From JAEXOD01 sp043805435 (GTDB lineage Bacteria > Bacteroidota > Ignavibacteria > Ignavibacteriales > Melioribacteraceae), in the NCBI GenBank assembly GCA_043805435.1, contig JAZDHY010000010.1, positions 56,064-120,063 of the forward strand: 64,000 bases of DNA. The letters run 5' to 3'. Below the pieces are notes generated by a model, which saw nothing but the letters and a program-made list of their open reading frames with translations, did no database searches and was not told where the DNA came from. This document shows, piece by piece, positions 8,619 through 18,000 of the stretch. Positions within the stretch are counted from its first letter, which is position 1. Each line of letters opens with the position of its first letter. The translations under genes were made by a program, and so were the position numbers.

Positions 8619-10720
8619 TATAGCTGCCTTGGAATAATTATTTTAAAAGTTGTTTTTTCGGGGGATGATTCACTAAGTTCTAATTTGCCGCCATGCCGTT
8701 CAATTATATTTTGTGAAATTGAAAGCCCCAGTCCGGTGCCTGAAGATTTTGTAGTAAAAAACGGAGCAAATATTTTTTCTTTATCTTTAATTCCGCTGCC
8801 GTTATCGGTTATTAATAAAACTAAATTAGTCTCTTGGTTAATAACATTAATTTTAATAAATCCATCTTTATTAATTGATTCGGAAGAATTTTCAATCATA
8901 TTTAATATTACCTGCTTTAGTTTTTCACTATCGGCATTAATTTTTATATGAGGTGATATTATTTGAAGTTCAATATGTTTATCATTAATTTTGGGGAACA
9001 ACTGCAATTTAATATCTTCTATAAGTTCATCAATGTAAAACCAAATATAAACAAGATCCTGCTGACGCGAAAATTGCAGAACCTCTTTTACCAGATTATT
9101 TAATCGTTTGATTTCTTTTTGAATTATCTCAAACGAACTTTTATCTTCTTCAGATAAATTTAAAACTTCGGCAAGAATATCCGCATTCATTTTAATTGAA
9201 GTAAGCGGGGTTTTAATTTCGTGAGCCAATATTGCGGACATTTGTCCCAAGGATGCAAGTTTTTCGGCATTATGTAACTTTTTTTCTAAATTCATTTTTT
9301 CGGTAATATTTACTTCAACATATATAAAACCATTAAATTGGTTGTTTGCCAAATAAATGGGTGACATTGAAACAAATAAATATTGTTCGTTTTCAGAGTG
9401 GTTAATTGTAAATTCGTTTTCCAGTCCGCTTTTGGATAATATGGCGGTTTTAATTTTTTCAAAACTATCGGCGTGAAATTTATTTAAATGAATTTCAAAA
9501 ATTGATTTATTTATTATTTCACTAATATTGTTTTTGTTTATTAAACTGCAAAATTTGTTATTGGCTTCAATTATATTATTATCGGCATCAGTGATAACAA
9601 TTGCCGCCATTGATTTTTCAAAAGCATTTAGCAGAGTAATTATTTTTTCTTCCCTTGATAATAATTCGATTGCATTTTTATTTAACGTTTTTGCCATATC
9701 GCTAAATGTTTCTGCTAATTCACCAAGTTCATCATTTGAACTGATATTAACGGAAACGTTATAATTACCCCTTTCAATTTCTTTGGCTTTGTTTTTTAAT
9801 TCCCTAAGTGGATAAGAAATAAACATATTTATTAAAAGTGCCATTGTTACACTTACCGTAACTCCGCCAAAAATACTTATCAAAAAATAGTTAAATAAAA
9901 CTTCCTTTTTTATATCTAAAATAATACGGCCAACGGGAATTTGTATTAATAATATTATTATTGGAACTAAGATTAAGGAGATTAATAATAGTTTTTTATT
10001 TAAGCTTAAATTTCTTACTTTGGAAAAATCTATAGGAAACATATCGTACTTGGAAATTGCAAAGGCTGTAAACAATATTACTCCGGCTAAAAAAGCCAAT
10101 GGACTAGCTTCAACTAAATAATAAAAACCGGTAATCCAGGGGATAAACATTCCAAAGATAAAGGATGTTAAATTTGTGATAATTAAGCCAAAAAAGAACA
10201 TTAGTAGCTGCATTTTAAGTTTTGGAGATTTTTCCGCCGTTAGCTTTTTAAAAATAAAATAACTTGATAAACCGACCAAAAATATATACCAAAAGATAAA
10301 TATTGGATAAAGAGGTGTAAAGCCGGGCGTAAAATGTGCGTGGTGTGCGTGCGATACCGCAACAAAATAACCTGTCCACAATAAAATTAAAATTATTAAA
10401 GTTGGAATTAAAATAACCGATAAAACAATTTTGTTTAGTTTTTGCTCTTTTGGGAAATCGCGGGCAAAAAAAGTAAGTGTTACAGCTATTAACAATAAAA
10501 ACGAATGACACGACCTATCAAGGATTGTTACATCACCGGTTTTCATAATTAAAAAATGGAAACCATGCGAAAACATATACCCAATTACCAATATTAATGT
10601 TAATAAAAACAATTTACTGCTTCGGTTTTGGGGGCTTCGAGAGTATATTATATAAATTAATCCCGATGCCGCTAATAAAGTTGAAATTAAAAATATTATA
10701 TCTGCTATATGTGAGGTCAT
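8618..10720 (-). CDS. Membrane sensor histidine kinase (7TM-HAMP-PAS-HisKA-HATPase), partner of the NtrC-type regulator
   Basis: About 700 residues. The N-terminal third holds seven or so hydrophobic helices, then HAMP (around SYPLRELKNKAKEIERGNYN), a PAS domain, HisKA with H at about residue 510 (LAHEIKTPLTS) and a HATPase domain (NMIENSSES, DNGSGI, GTGLGL). A loop between membrane helices carries the cluster HAHHAH (residues 134-139 counting from the upstream start), plausible as a metal-binding sensor. The ATG at 10720 (MTSHIADII) fits best because the first helix follows directly; an in-frame ATG at 10750 would add ten residues. Coupled to the regulator gene by a one-base overlap. Confidence 0.9.
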   Translation of the reverse strand: MTSHIADIIFLISTLLAASGLIYIIYSRSPQNRSSKLFLLTLILVIGYMFSHGFHFLIMKTGDVTILDRSCHSFLLLIAVTLTFFARDFPKEQKLNKIVLSVILIPTLIILILLWTGYFVAVSHAHHAHFTPGFTPLYPIFIFWYIFLVGLSSYFIFKKLTAEKSPKLKMQLLMFFFGLIITNLTSFIFGMFIPWITGFYYLVEASPLAFLAGVILFTAFAISKYDMFPIDFSKVRNLSLNKKLLLISLILVPIIILLIQIPVGRIILDIKKEVLFNYFLISIFGGVTVSVTMALLINMFISYPLRELKNKAKEIERGNYNVSVNISSNDELGELAETFSDMAKTLNKNAIELLSREEKIITLLNAFEKSMAAIVITDADNNIIEANNKFCSLINKNNISEIINKSIFEIHLNKFHADSFEKIKTAILSKSGLENEFTINHSENEQYLFVSMSPIYLANNQFNGFIYVEVNITEKMNLEKKLHNAEKLASLGQMSAILAHEIKTPLTSIKMNADILAEVLNLSEEDKSSFEIIQKEIKRLNNLVKEVLQFSRQQDLVYIWFYIDELIEDIKLQLFPKINDKHIELQIISPHIKINADSEKLKQVILNMIENSSESINKDGFIKINVINQETNLVLLITDNGSGIKDKEKIFAPFFTTKSSGTGLGLSISQNIIERHGGKLELSESSPEKTTFKIIIPRQL

Positions 10721-10750
10721 AGTAAATATTTTTTCCCGTATAATGTGCAA

Positions 10751-11166
10751 TATCTAAAACAATTTACTCGGGTAAAAAGATTCAAACCGAACCAAATTAA
10801 CTAAATATAAAATGCAAAAACTTTCTTTAAATTACAAACAACTACCCATAAACTAAAATTTGATTAATTAAAATGAGTTGTACAATGGGGGAGGAGAAAT
10901 TGTTCGAACTGTGATTTGTGTGATTAAGATGATTTTGTTTTTTGAAAAGGCTGATTAAAAGCAATGTTAAATTTTTAAGTTTAACTTCTAAATTAAAAGA
11001 AAAACATTAAAAAAAAGCAAAATGATAAATAAGAAATTCTTTAAGATTTTAATTCACCATTCATAATTCGTCATTTATAATTCCGCTTGCGACAAATCCT
11101 TGTTAAAGCTTGCCCGGCTTATGATGGGTGGATTGGGTATAAGAACTTTTGTAACCCATCTGTGCG
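10751..11166. other. Non-coding stretch with a dispersed repeat copy
   Basis: No credible gene. At 10902-10937 a motif reads TTCGAACTGTGATTTGTGTG and runs on as ATTAAGATGATTT; related copies occur in inverted orientation at 12148-12260, on the other side of the IS relic. A 7-bp inverted repeat GATGGGT/ACCCATC (11123-11129 and 11154-11160) lies just outside the left IS end. The promoter of the histidine kinase gene must lie in 10751-10850, but I could not identify it. Confidence 0.4.
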
Positions 11167-12110
11167 GAAACTGTGTTTAAATTCAGTTTAAATGATTCAA
11201 TACCGATTTTCGCACGTCTGATAAGTGTCATAAAAACAACTAAGGAAAATTAGTTAGTCCACTCAATTTCCATTGGAGTATTGTTAAGCCAAGGAATAAT
11301 AAATGGCTTATTTAATTTGTCAATGCTTTTAAGGATTGGGGTATGCGCCCTTTTACTAATTTAGATTGTAATTGCATTTCCATCATAATTAATTTTCTCT
11401 GGCATATTAATAAATTTCTTAAAAATGGTTGGGGCTAAATTATTTTCAAAACGTCTAAGGTCTTTGGCAGGCATAAAATATAATGTGGTGGCTATCACAG
11501 TCCATAAAATATCAAAATGAATACGAATCATTAAGGGCTAAGACAGAGAATTTAAGTTAAAAAAGGAAACTATTTCGGCAATTATATTTTCAATATGCCA
11601 ACGTTTAGCAGATATTTTAAGAACTTCAATCAACTGTAATTTATAATAATTTGTCTAAATTCTTTTTTGCAATTTTTGAGTTTAAGCTTTTCTTCATAAA
11701 CGCTAACCTGTTGGTTTTTCCTTTTAGGAATATCAAGTTTGTGTTTTTCCCATTTATTATCCGGTATATTTAACATTTGTCGAAGTAAACCATTTCTTCT
11801 TTTCCTCAAAGTAATAAAGCGGATTTTATCGCTGTCTAATTCATCAAGAATCTCATAGCTGGAAATTTGCAATCAAAAACAAACGTCTCTTCAACATATC
11901 CCTTTATTTATTTCCAGTAATTAATAAATTTACGAACCTGTAATGCTAGCTGATTCGGATCTCATCTATTGGTGTGCCTTGTGTAATTGCCATATTAACC
12001 TATTTATTTTTTTTGCTAAAACACAATATTATATAGACTTATACAATTTCATACTGAGGAATTACATGTTTTTTCCTTCTTTTTAGTGTCCCCGGTTTTA
12101 ACACAGTCTC
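11167..12110 (-). mobile_element. Decayed insertion sequence with recognisable terminal inverted repeats
   Basis: The left end at 11167-11181 reads GAAACTGTGTTTAAA. The right end, on the minus strand of 12096-12110, reads GAGACTGTGTTAAAA, a 13/15 match in inverted orientation. Between them lies a broken DDE transposase on the minus strand. At 944 bp the element is too short for a complete IS with a transposase of this type, so the 5' part of the gene appears deleted. No clear target-site duplication is visible. The right-end 15-mer recurs exactly at 42987-43001. Confidence 0.6.
11250..12000 (-). pseudogene. Truncated, frameshifted IS4-type DDE transposase
   Basis: On the minus strand, pieces of one transposase can be followed across stops and frameshifts. 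ETFVFDCKFPA (about 11890) jumps frame to SYEILDELDSDKIRFITLRK (11870-11810), then comes the catalytic-Glu region RWHIENIIAEIVSFFNLNSL (about 11600) followed by an in-frame TAG. The reading continues through IRIHFDILWTVIATTLYFM and DLRRFENNLAPTIFKKF, a TAA near 11365, and ends IPWLNNTPMEIEWTN at 11250. These are the C-terminal landmarks of an IS4-like transposase found in many Bacteroidota/Ignavibacteria. The N-terminal half is missing. Clearly non-functional. Confidence 0.8.
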
Positions 12111-12147
12111 TTTACGGATGGGAATATAAATGCAGCTTTGGTTTTGT

Positions 12148-12262
12148 CAAATCACCGTTTAGACAATCAAAGTAATCAAATAAATCAAACAAAGCACTGT
12201 TCAGACAATTAAAGCAATCACGGCAATAAGGTAAATCATACAAATAATGGTTTAGATAATGT
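12148..12262 (-). repeat. Three degenerate copies of a TTGTCTRAACNGTGATTTG-type repeat
   Basis: On the minus strand the motif appears as TTGTCTAAACGGTGATTTG, TTGTCTGAACAGTGCTTTG and a weaker ATTATCTAAACCATTATTTG, starting 42 and 51 bp apart. A related copy in the opposite orientation is at 10902-10937. A 61-codon ORF on the minus strand across this stretch is only the translation of the repeat. Such CTGAAC..GTGATTT strings are common non-coding filler in this bacterial group. Confidence 0.5.
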
Positions 12263-12427
12263 TTATAATCTTCAAATACGGCTTCAAACTTAAACAAAAG
12301 GAATTATTTAAACGTAACTATGCCAAAACAAACAATTAAGGTGTAAAAAATTAAGTAATGGATACTCGATAATTTGAATAAATTAAGACTTAAAATCATG
12401 CAAATTAACCTTAACTATTAAATTACA

Positions 12428-12456
12428 TTGATTTGCCCTCTTTTATTTCGTATTTT
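12428..12456 (+). promoter_or_regulatory. Probable sigma70-type promoter of the GH2-like/smc operon
   Basis: TTGATT at 12428-12433, a 17-bp spacer and TATTTT at 12451-12456 (extended as TATTTTTAC), 33 bp before the ATG at 12489. The same arrangement precedes the ECF sigma gene and a possible small RNA elsewhere in the window, which strengthens the call. Confidence 0.5.
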
Positions 12457-12488
12457 TACTATCTTAATTTATAATTTTGTTAAAAAAT

Positions 12489-15080
12489 ATGCACAACGTA
12501 AAATTTTGGTTTTTTTGTCTTGTCTATTGCTCTTTATCTTTTCAGTTGTTTTCGCAAGTAACAATTAAAGAAATTAACGCAAACAATTTTTCTAATACCG
12601 ATTCACTTTTTTTTAATGCTAATAAGTATAATAAAATAATTGCATTAAATAAAGGGTGGAAAGCGTATATAGATAAAGAGTCACCTAAAGTCACTTCCAT
12701 AACCGTTCCGGCTGCTTTTGAAGGACAAACTGTTTTATATTTTGAAAAAAGTTTCACACTTTCTCAAAATGATGTTAACAATAATAACATCAGGTTATAT
12801 TTCTTAGGTTTAAACCACACGGCCGAAATTTATATCAACAACTTAATGGTTTATAAATCTATTGGCGGTGAACTTCCTTTTACTATTGATTTAGCTAAGG
12901 ATGTATTAAAATATTCATCCGAAAATAAATTAATAATTAAAATAACCCGTAATTTGGATTCGGAAAACACAATACCTGTTAATCACAGGTTTTTATTTCC
13001 ACAAGACCTTGGCGGTATAACGCGCGATATTTATCTAAAGTTAACGCCTATCATTAATATTGCAAACGTAAATAATAAATATTTACTTTCAAGCGATTTA
13101 AGCAAGGTTAAACTTTCATTTAGTGTTTCAATTGATAAAAAAAGGTTTAAAGATAAAAATAGGGATTTTAAAGCATCTTACCCATTACCATTTGTAGTTG
13201 AAATTGCTATATATAATGCAAAAGATAAAAGTCAATTAACCAGTTATAGAGGAAGTGTAAGTTTAAATCCATCGGAATTAACTAAAGTGGATTTTAATTT
13301 TGAAGCATCAAATCCTAAATTATGGAGCTTTAATGAACCGAATAATTATATATATGATGTAAAACTTTTATATCAGGATCTGGTTGTTGATAGATATCGT
13401 CAGCAAATTTCGTTTTATAATTTGGATTTTAAAAGCGGGAAAGCATATTTTAATAAAAACGAAACCTTATTACGAGGAATAACTTATTACTTAAATAATT
13501 TTAAAAATGGCAACCTTGTAAGTTTTGAACAGATAGAAAATGATTTAAGAATAATTAAAGATATGGGATTTAACACTATTCGTTTTGCACGTTCAATTCC
13601 AAATCCTTATGCATTGTATATGTGCGAAAAATTAGGACTAATGGCTTATGTAGAAGTTCCAATCAATTCTATTCCCGCCGGATTATTAGCGGATCCTAAT
13701 TTTAGGTCACTTGCAAGCGAATATCTAAAAGCAATTATACGTAGTTATTCCGACTATTCATCGGTTGCGGCAATTGGGGTGGGGAGTTCGTTTTTACCGG
13801 ACTCGCCGGATAATAACGAATTTATATCATATTTGGCAACTATAATAAAAAAGAACAGCTCAAAATTTAGTTATGCTTCTTTTGGGGGGTTTCCGACTGA
13901 AACTATAGCAAATCTGGATTTGTATGGAGTGGAATTGTTTTCTACTTCAATAAGCGAAAAATACGACCTGTATTTGAAAAGTATTGAAAAAATTGGCAAA
14001 GAAAATATTTTTATAAGCGAGGCTACATATCCAACATTTACCGGTAGTTCAAACGGTTATCTAACTCCTTATTCGTTGGAAGCACAAGCGGATTATTATG
14101 AAGATTTACTCGATTTTACCAAAACCAACGAAATTCCAAATGTATTTATTAATACAGCTTTTGATTTTACAGGAAATTCGCCTTCTTTTTATGCGGGTTT
14201 TAACGACAATAATATTTACAAAATTGGTGTTTTGGGAATTGATAGAAACACTAATAGAATTTCATACAAGGTAATAAAATCAAAGCTTAGCGAAAGTGAA
14301 AAAGTAACAATACCAATTGGTAAAAAATTAGACGATACTCCCTTCTTTTTTATAATAATAAGTTTGTTCCTTTCAATATTAACGGCATTGTTTATTAATG
14401 CACGCCGTAAATTTCGTGAAGACGCAACACGAGCTTTAGTACGTCCGTATAACTTTTTTGCAGATATTCGAGATCAAAGAATTTTATCCGGTTTTCATGC
14501 AAATATTCTTTTGGTAATATTAGCCGGTGCCCATTCTTTATTATTAACAAATTTGCTGTTTGCATTGCGGGCAAACATTTTATTAGAAAAAATTATTGTT
14601 TCGACGGGTTTAACCTGGCTAATTGATTTAGTAGTTTATTTAGCTTGGAGCCCTGTTGCAAGTTTTATTTATTTGTTTGTTATCTCGGCACTATTGTTTT
14701 TAATTTTAGCCCTTGTAATAAAGGGTGCTGCATTTTTTGTACGCATAAGAGTCTATTTTTCGAGCATTTATTTTGTAGTAATATGGGCTTTTTTGCCTTT
14801 GGCTTTATTACTTCCTATTGAACTTGTTTTATACAAAGTACTTGCATTAAACGTTGTTAATATTTATGTTTATCTATTTTTAGCTCTTTATGCTTTATGG
14901 TTGATCCAACGTTTATTAAAAGGAGTATATGTAATATTTGATGTAGTTCCGATTATGGTTTATTTGTTAAGTTTTGTGTTTGTAATTTTAATAATCGGCA
15001 CAATATTATTCAGTTTACAGCTAAGTGATTCAACAGTGGATTTTATTCTGAATTCAATTAGCCAATTTAAGATGTTATAA
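12489..15080 (+). CDS. Membrane-anchored GH2-like protein, probably lacking the catalytic acid/base
   Basis: 863 residues from the ATG at 12489 (an upstream in-frame TTG at 12477 is less likely). Signal peptide ending near FSQ; a GH2 sugar-binding jelly-roll (FYFEKSFTL...TAEIYINNLMVYKSIGGELPF); an immunoglobulin-like domain; then a TIM-barrel with the GH2 signature NKNETLLRGITYY and LRIIKDMGFNTIRFARSIPN. Where GH2 enzymes have SLGNE (acid/base Glu), this protein has IGVGSSF at about residue 431, while the nucleophile-like Glu survives in FISEATYP at about 510. From about residue 615 there are five to six membrane helices resembling a Yip1-type bundle. It is probably a carbohydrate-binding or regulatory envelope protein rather than an active glycosidase. 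smc follows after 16 bp. Confidence 0.72.
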   Translation: MHNVKFWFFCLVYCSLSFQLFSQVTIKEINANNFSNTDSLFFNANKYNKIIALNKGWKAYIDKESPKVTSITVPAAFEGQTVLYFEKSFTLSQNDVNNNNIRLYFLGLNHTAEIYINNLMVYKSIGGELPFTIDLAKDVLKYSSENKLIIKITRNLDSENTIPVNHRFLFPQDLGGITRDIYLKLTPIINIANVNNKYLLSSDLSKVKLSFSVSIDKKRFKDKNRDFKASYPLPFVVEIAIYNAKDKSQLTSYRGSVSLNPSELTKVDFNFEASNPKLWSFNEPNNYIYDVKLLYQDLVVDRYRQQISFYNLDFKSGKAYFNKNETLLRGITYYLNNFKNGNLVSFEQIENDLRIIKDMGFNTIRFARSIPNPYALYMCEKLGLMAYVEVPINSIPAGLLADPNFRSLASEYLKAIIRSYSDYSSVAAIGVGSSFLPDSPDNNEFISYLATIIKKNSSKFSYASFGGFPTETIANLDLYGVELFSTSISEKYDLYLKSIEKIGKENIFISEATYPTFTGSSNGYLTPYSLEAQADYYEDLLDFTKTNEIPNVFINTAFDFTGNSPSFYAGFNDNNIYKIGVLGIDRNTNRISYKVIKSKLSESEKVTIPIGKKLDDTPFFFIIISLFLSILTALFINARRKFREDATRALVRPYNFFADIRDQRILSGFHANILLVILAGAHSLLLTNLLFALRANILLEKIIVSTGLTWLIDLVVYLAWSPVASFIYLFVISALLFLILALVIKGAAFFVRIRVYFSSIYFVVIWAFLPLALLLPIELVLYKVLALNVVNIYVYLFLALYALWLIQRLLKGVYVIFDVVPIMVYLLSFVFVILIIGTILFSLQLSDSTVDFILNSISQFKML

Positions 15081-15096
15081 TTTATTTGGTGGATTA

Positions 15097-18000
15097 TTGT
15101 ATCTATCTAAGTTAGAGATTTTTGGCTTTAAATCATTTGCAAATAAGACTGTTGTAAATTTTACAAAAGGAATAACCGGCATTGTTGGTCCCAACGGATG
15201 CGGAAAAACTAATATAGTTGATGCTATACGTTGGTCGCTTGGAGAACAAAAAAGCAGTACATTAAGAAGCGATAAGATGGAAAATGTTATATTTAACGGA
15301 ACCCGTACAAAAAAACCAATGGGCATGTCCGAAGTTTCATTAACTTTAGTGAACGATAACAGCGTTTTGCCGACCGAATATAACGAAGTTACAATTACAC
15401 GCCGAATTTTCCGTTCAGGCGAAAGCGAATATTTATTAAATAAAAACCTTTGCAGACTAAAAGATATTACTAATCTTTTTATGGATACGGGTATGGGTAC
15501 AAACGCATATTCGGTTATCGAATTAAAAATGATTGAAACAATATTAAGTAATAAAACAGACGAACGCCGCAAAATGTTTGAAGAAGCTGCCGGAGTTAAT
15601 AAGTATAAACTAAGACGACGTTTGGCTTTAAAAAAATTAGAAGAAATTAAGGGCGATTTAACACGCGTAAACGATATCGTTTCGGAAGTTGAAAAGAATG
15701 TCCGTTCATTAGAACGGCAGGCAAAAAAAGCAGATCAATATAATCAAATTCAAACGGTATTACGCGAAAAAGAAATTGACCTTGCTGAAAGGGAATTTTC
15801 GTTATTTAACAGTCAAAAAATTGAAAATACCGAACAGCGCGATATCCTTAATTTGGAAAAAGACAATATTGATTTGGAAATAAAAACCATTGAAGTTGAA
15901 TTAGTAAAATATAGGGATAGAATAATTGAAGTTGAAAGGAAACTTCGCGAAATTCAACACAAAACTTCAATTGAAACCGAAAAAATGCACGCTATTCAAA
16001 ATGCTATTTCAATTTCACAGGAAAGAATTAAATCGCAAGAAAGAAATTTAAGCAGATATAGTACTGAAATTGAAGAATTTGAAATACAATTGGAAAATAC
16101 CGAATTTTCGATTGAGGATAATATAGAGCAGCTTGTAGATTTGGAAAAATCTATTACTAACAGACAGGAAGAAATTGAAGAACTAAAAAATATTGTTGCC
16201 GAAAAAAAAGTTTCGGTTGAAACTAAACGACAGTTTATTAAGTCGGAATCAGGGAAGTTAATTAGTATAGAAAAAAATCTAAGTTCGGAAGAAAACAAAC
16301 TTAGCAACTTAAAATCATCGTTAAACAGAGCAAATAACAATATTGCAAAATTAAACGATAACATACAAAACGTAACAACTAAAATTGCCAAAACAGTTGG
16401 ATTTTTAGAAGAATTAGACGTGGCCAAACAAAAAGCAACAAAAAGACTTCACGAAACAGAAGAGTTATATGCTGAAAAAACAGCATTAAAAGAAGGTTTG
16501 GAAAAACAACTAAGCGGTTTAAAAGAAAACGAAATAGATTATAAAAGTACACTTAATGCACTAAAAGATAAAATTAGTTTTATTAGTACGTTAATAACAA
16601 ATCTTGATGGTGTATCCAAAGGAGTAAAAGTTTTAATTGAAAGTAAAGGTTGGACCGAAAAGGATATAAGTCTTTTTGCCGATGTTGGAAACACGGATGA
16701 AAAATATCGCCCTGCATTGGAATCGTCATTAAAATTTGTATTAAACAACTTGCTTATTGAAAATTTGGACGAACTTAATAACGCAATAGATTATTTAAAG
16801 AAAAATGAACTTGGTAAAGCATCGTTTTATCTGTTAAATAGCAATACTACTAAAAAGAAAACATTATTTGATAGACTTGATAATATACGCTCGTCAAAAA
16901 GAAAAAATCGAATTGAAAAAGAAGATGGTTTTTTAGGCTGGGCAATAAATTTTGTACAGGCCGAAAATCAATGGCTGCCATATTTTACAAAAGTATTAAA
17001 AAATACAGCAATGGTTGATAGTTTATCTGCGGCAATTAAATTGAACCAAAAATATCCCGGGTATAATTTTACCACAATAGAGGGTGATATTATTTACAGC
17101 AACGGTATAGTTGAAGCCGGTTCTTTGTTAAATCTTGATGATTCGTTATTCGGAAGAAAACTATTATTAGAAAATCTAAAAAATGAATACCCTGTATTGA
17201 ATAATAAACTGGAACTGATACGTGAAGAAATAATTTTAGTTGAAGCTGAAATTGCCGATATTGATTTGAAAGTAATTTCCGAACAAGGTAAATTTTTAGA
17301 AAACGATATAACTACTTTGGAAAAACAGATAGCACAATTTGAATTTGAAAAAACCAAAGCCGAAGAAGAAGTTGAAAAATCGCATTCGCAAATAAATGAA
17401 TTTGTAAAAGAATCCGATGGCCTTGATAGGCAAATAAGTGAATTGGAAAATACTTTAATAAGTTTACGCCAAGAAAAAACAAATATAAAGTCGACCGCAG
17501 TTGAACTTGAGCATGAATTAAAAAGTTTGGAAGAAAATTATACCCAAACTGTAACAAGCTATAACCAAAAGATGTTAGAACTTGAACGTACAAAAGGAAA
17601 AATTCAAAATCTTAAAAACGATATTAATCGTGGTCAGGAAACCAAAAAGAATATAATAACCGGTATTGAAAGGCGTAAAAAAGATATTAACAGTGCCCAA
17701 GAAGAAATTAGCTCCAACAAAAATATTGTTGAAGAAAAAGAAATAGATTTGGAACAGGTAAGTTACGATAGACAAATTTTAGTTAATGAAGAAAAGAAAG
17801 TTGAAAAGGATTTAAATGTAATAAAACAAGAATCTGCCACTTTTGAAACAAACCTAAACAAATTACGTAATAACCGTCAAAAAACATCAGACAGCATCCA
17901 TGCTATTGATGTAAAAATGAGTGAGATTTCTATTAGGTTGGAAAATTTAATTAATCACATTATGGAAGAATATAACGTTGAACTAATTGCAAAAATATTT

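Noticed and set aside
10741..10860. Second sigma54 site upstream of the histidine kinase
   Set aside because: No GGCAC-N5-TTGC pattern on the minus strand; only partial matches.
12112..12297. Minus-strand ORF of 61 codons (MFKFEAVFEDYKHYLN...)
   Set aside because: It is just the translation of degenerate intergenic repeat units; composition is odd (Cys/Tyr/Asp-rich) and there is no start context.
15075..15572. Minus-strand ORF of 165 codons
   Set aside because: Antisense to the conserved N-terminal head of smc; no domain recognisable.
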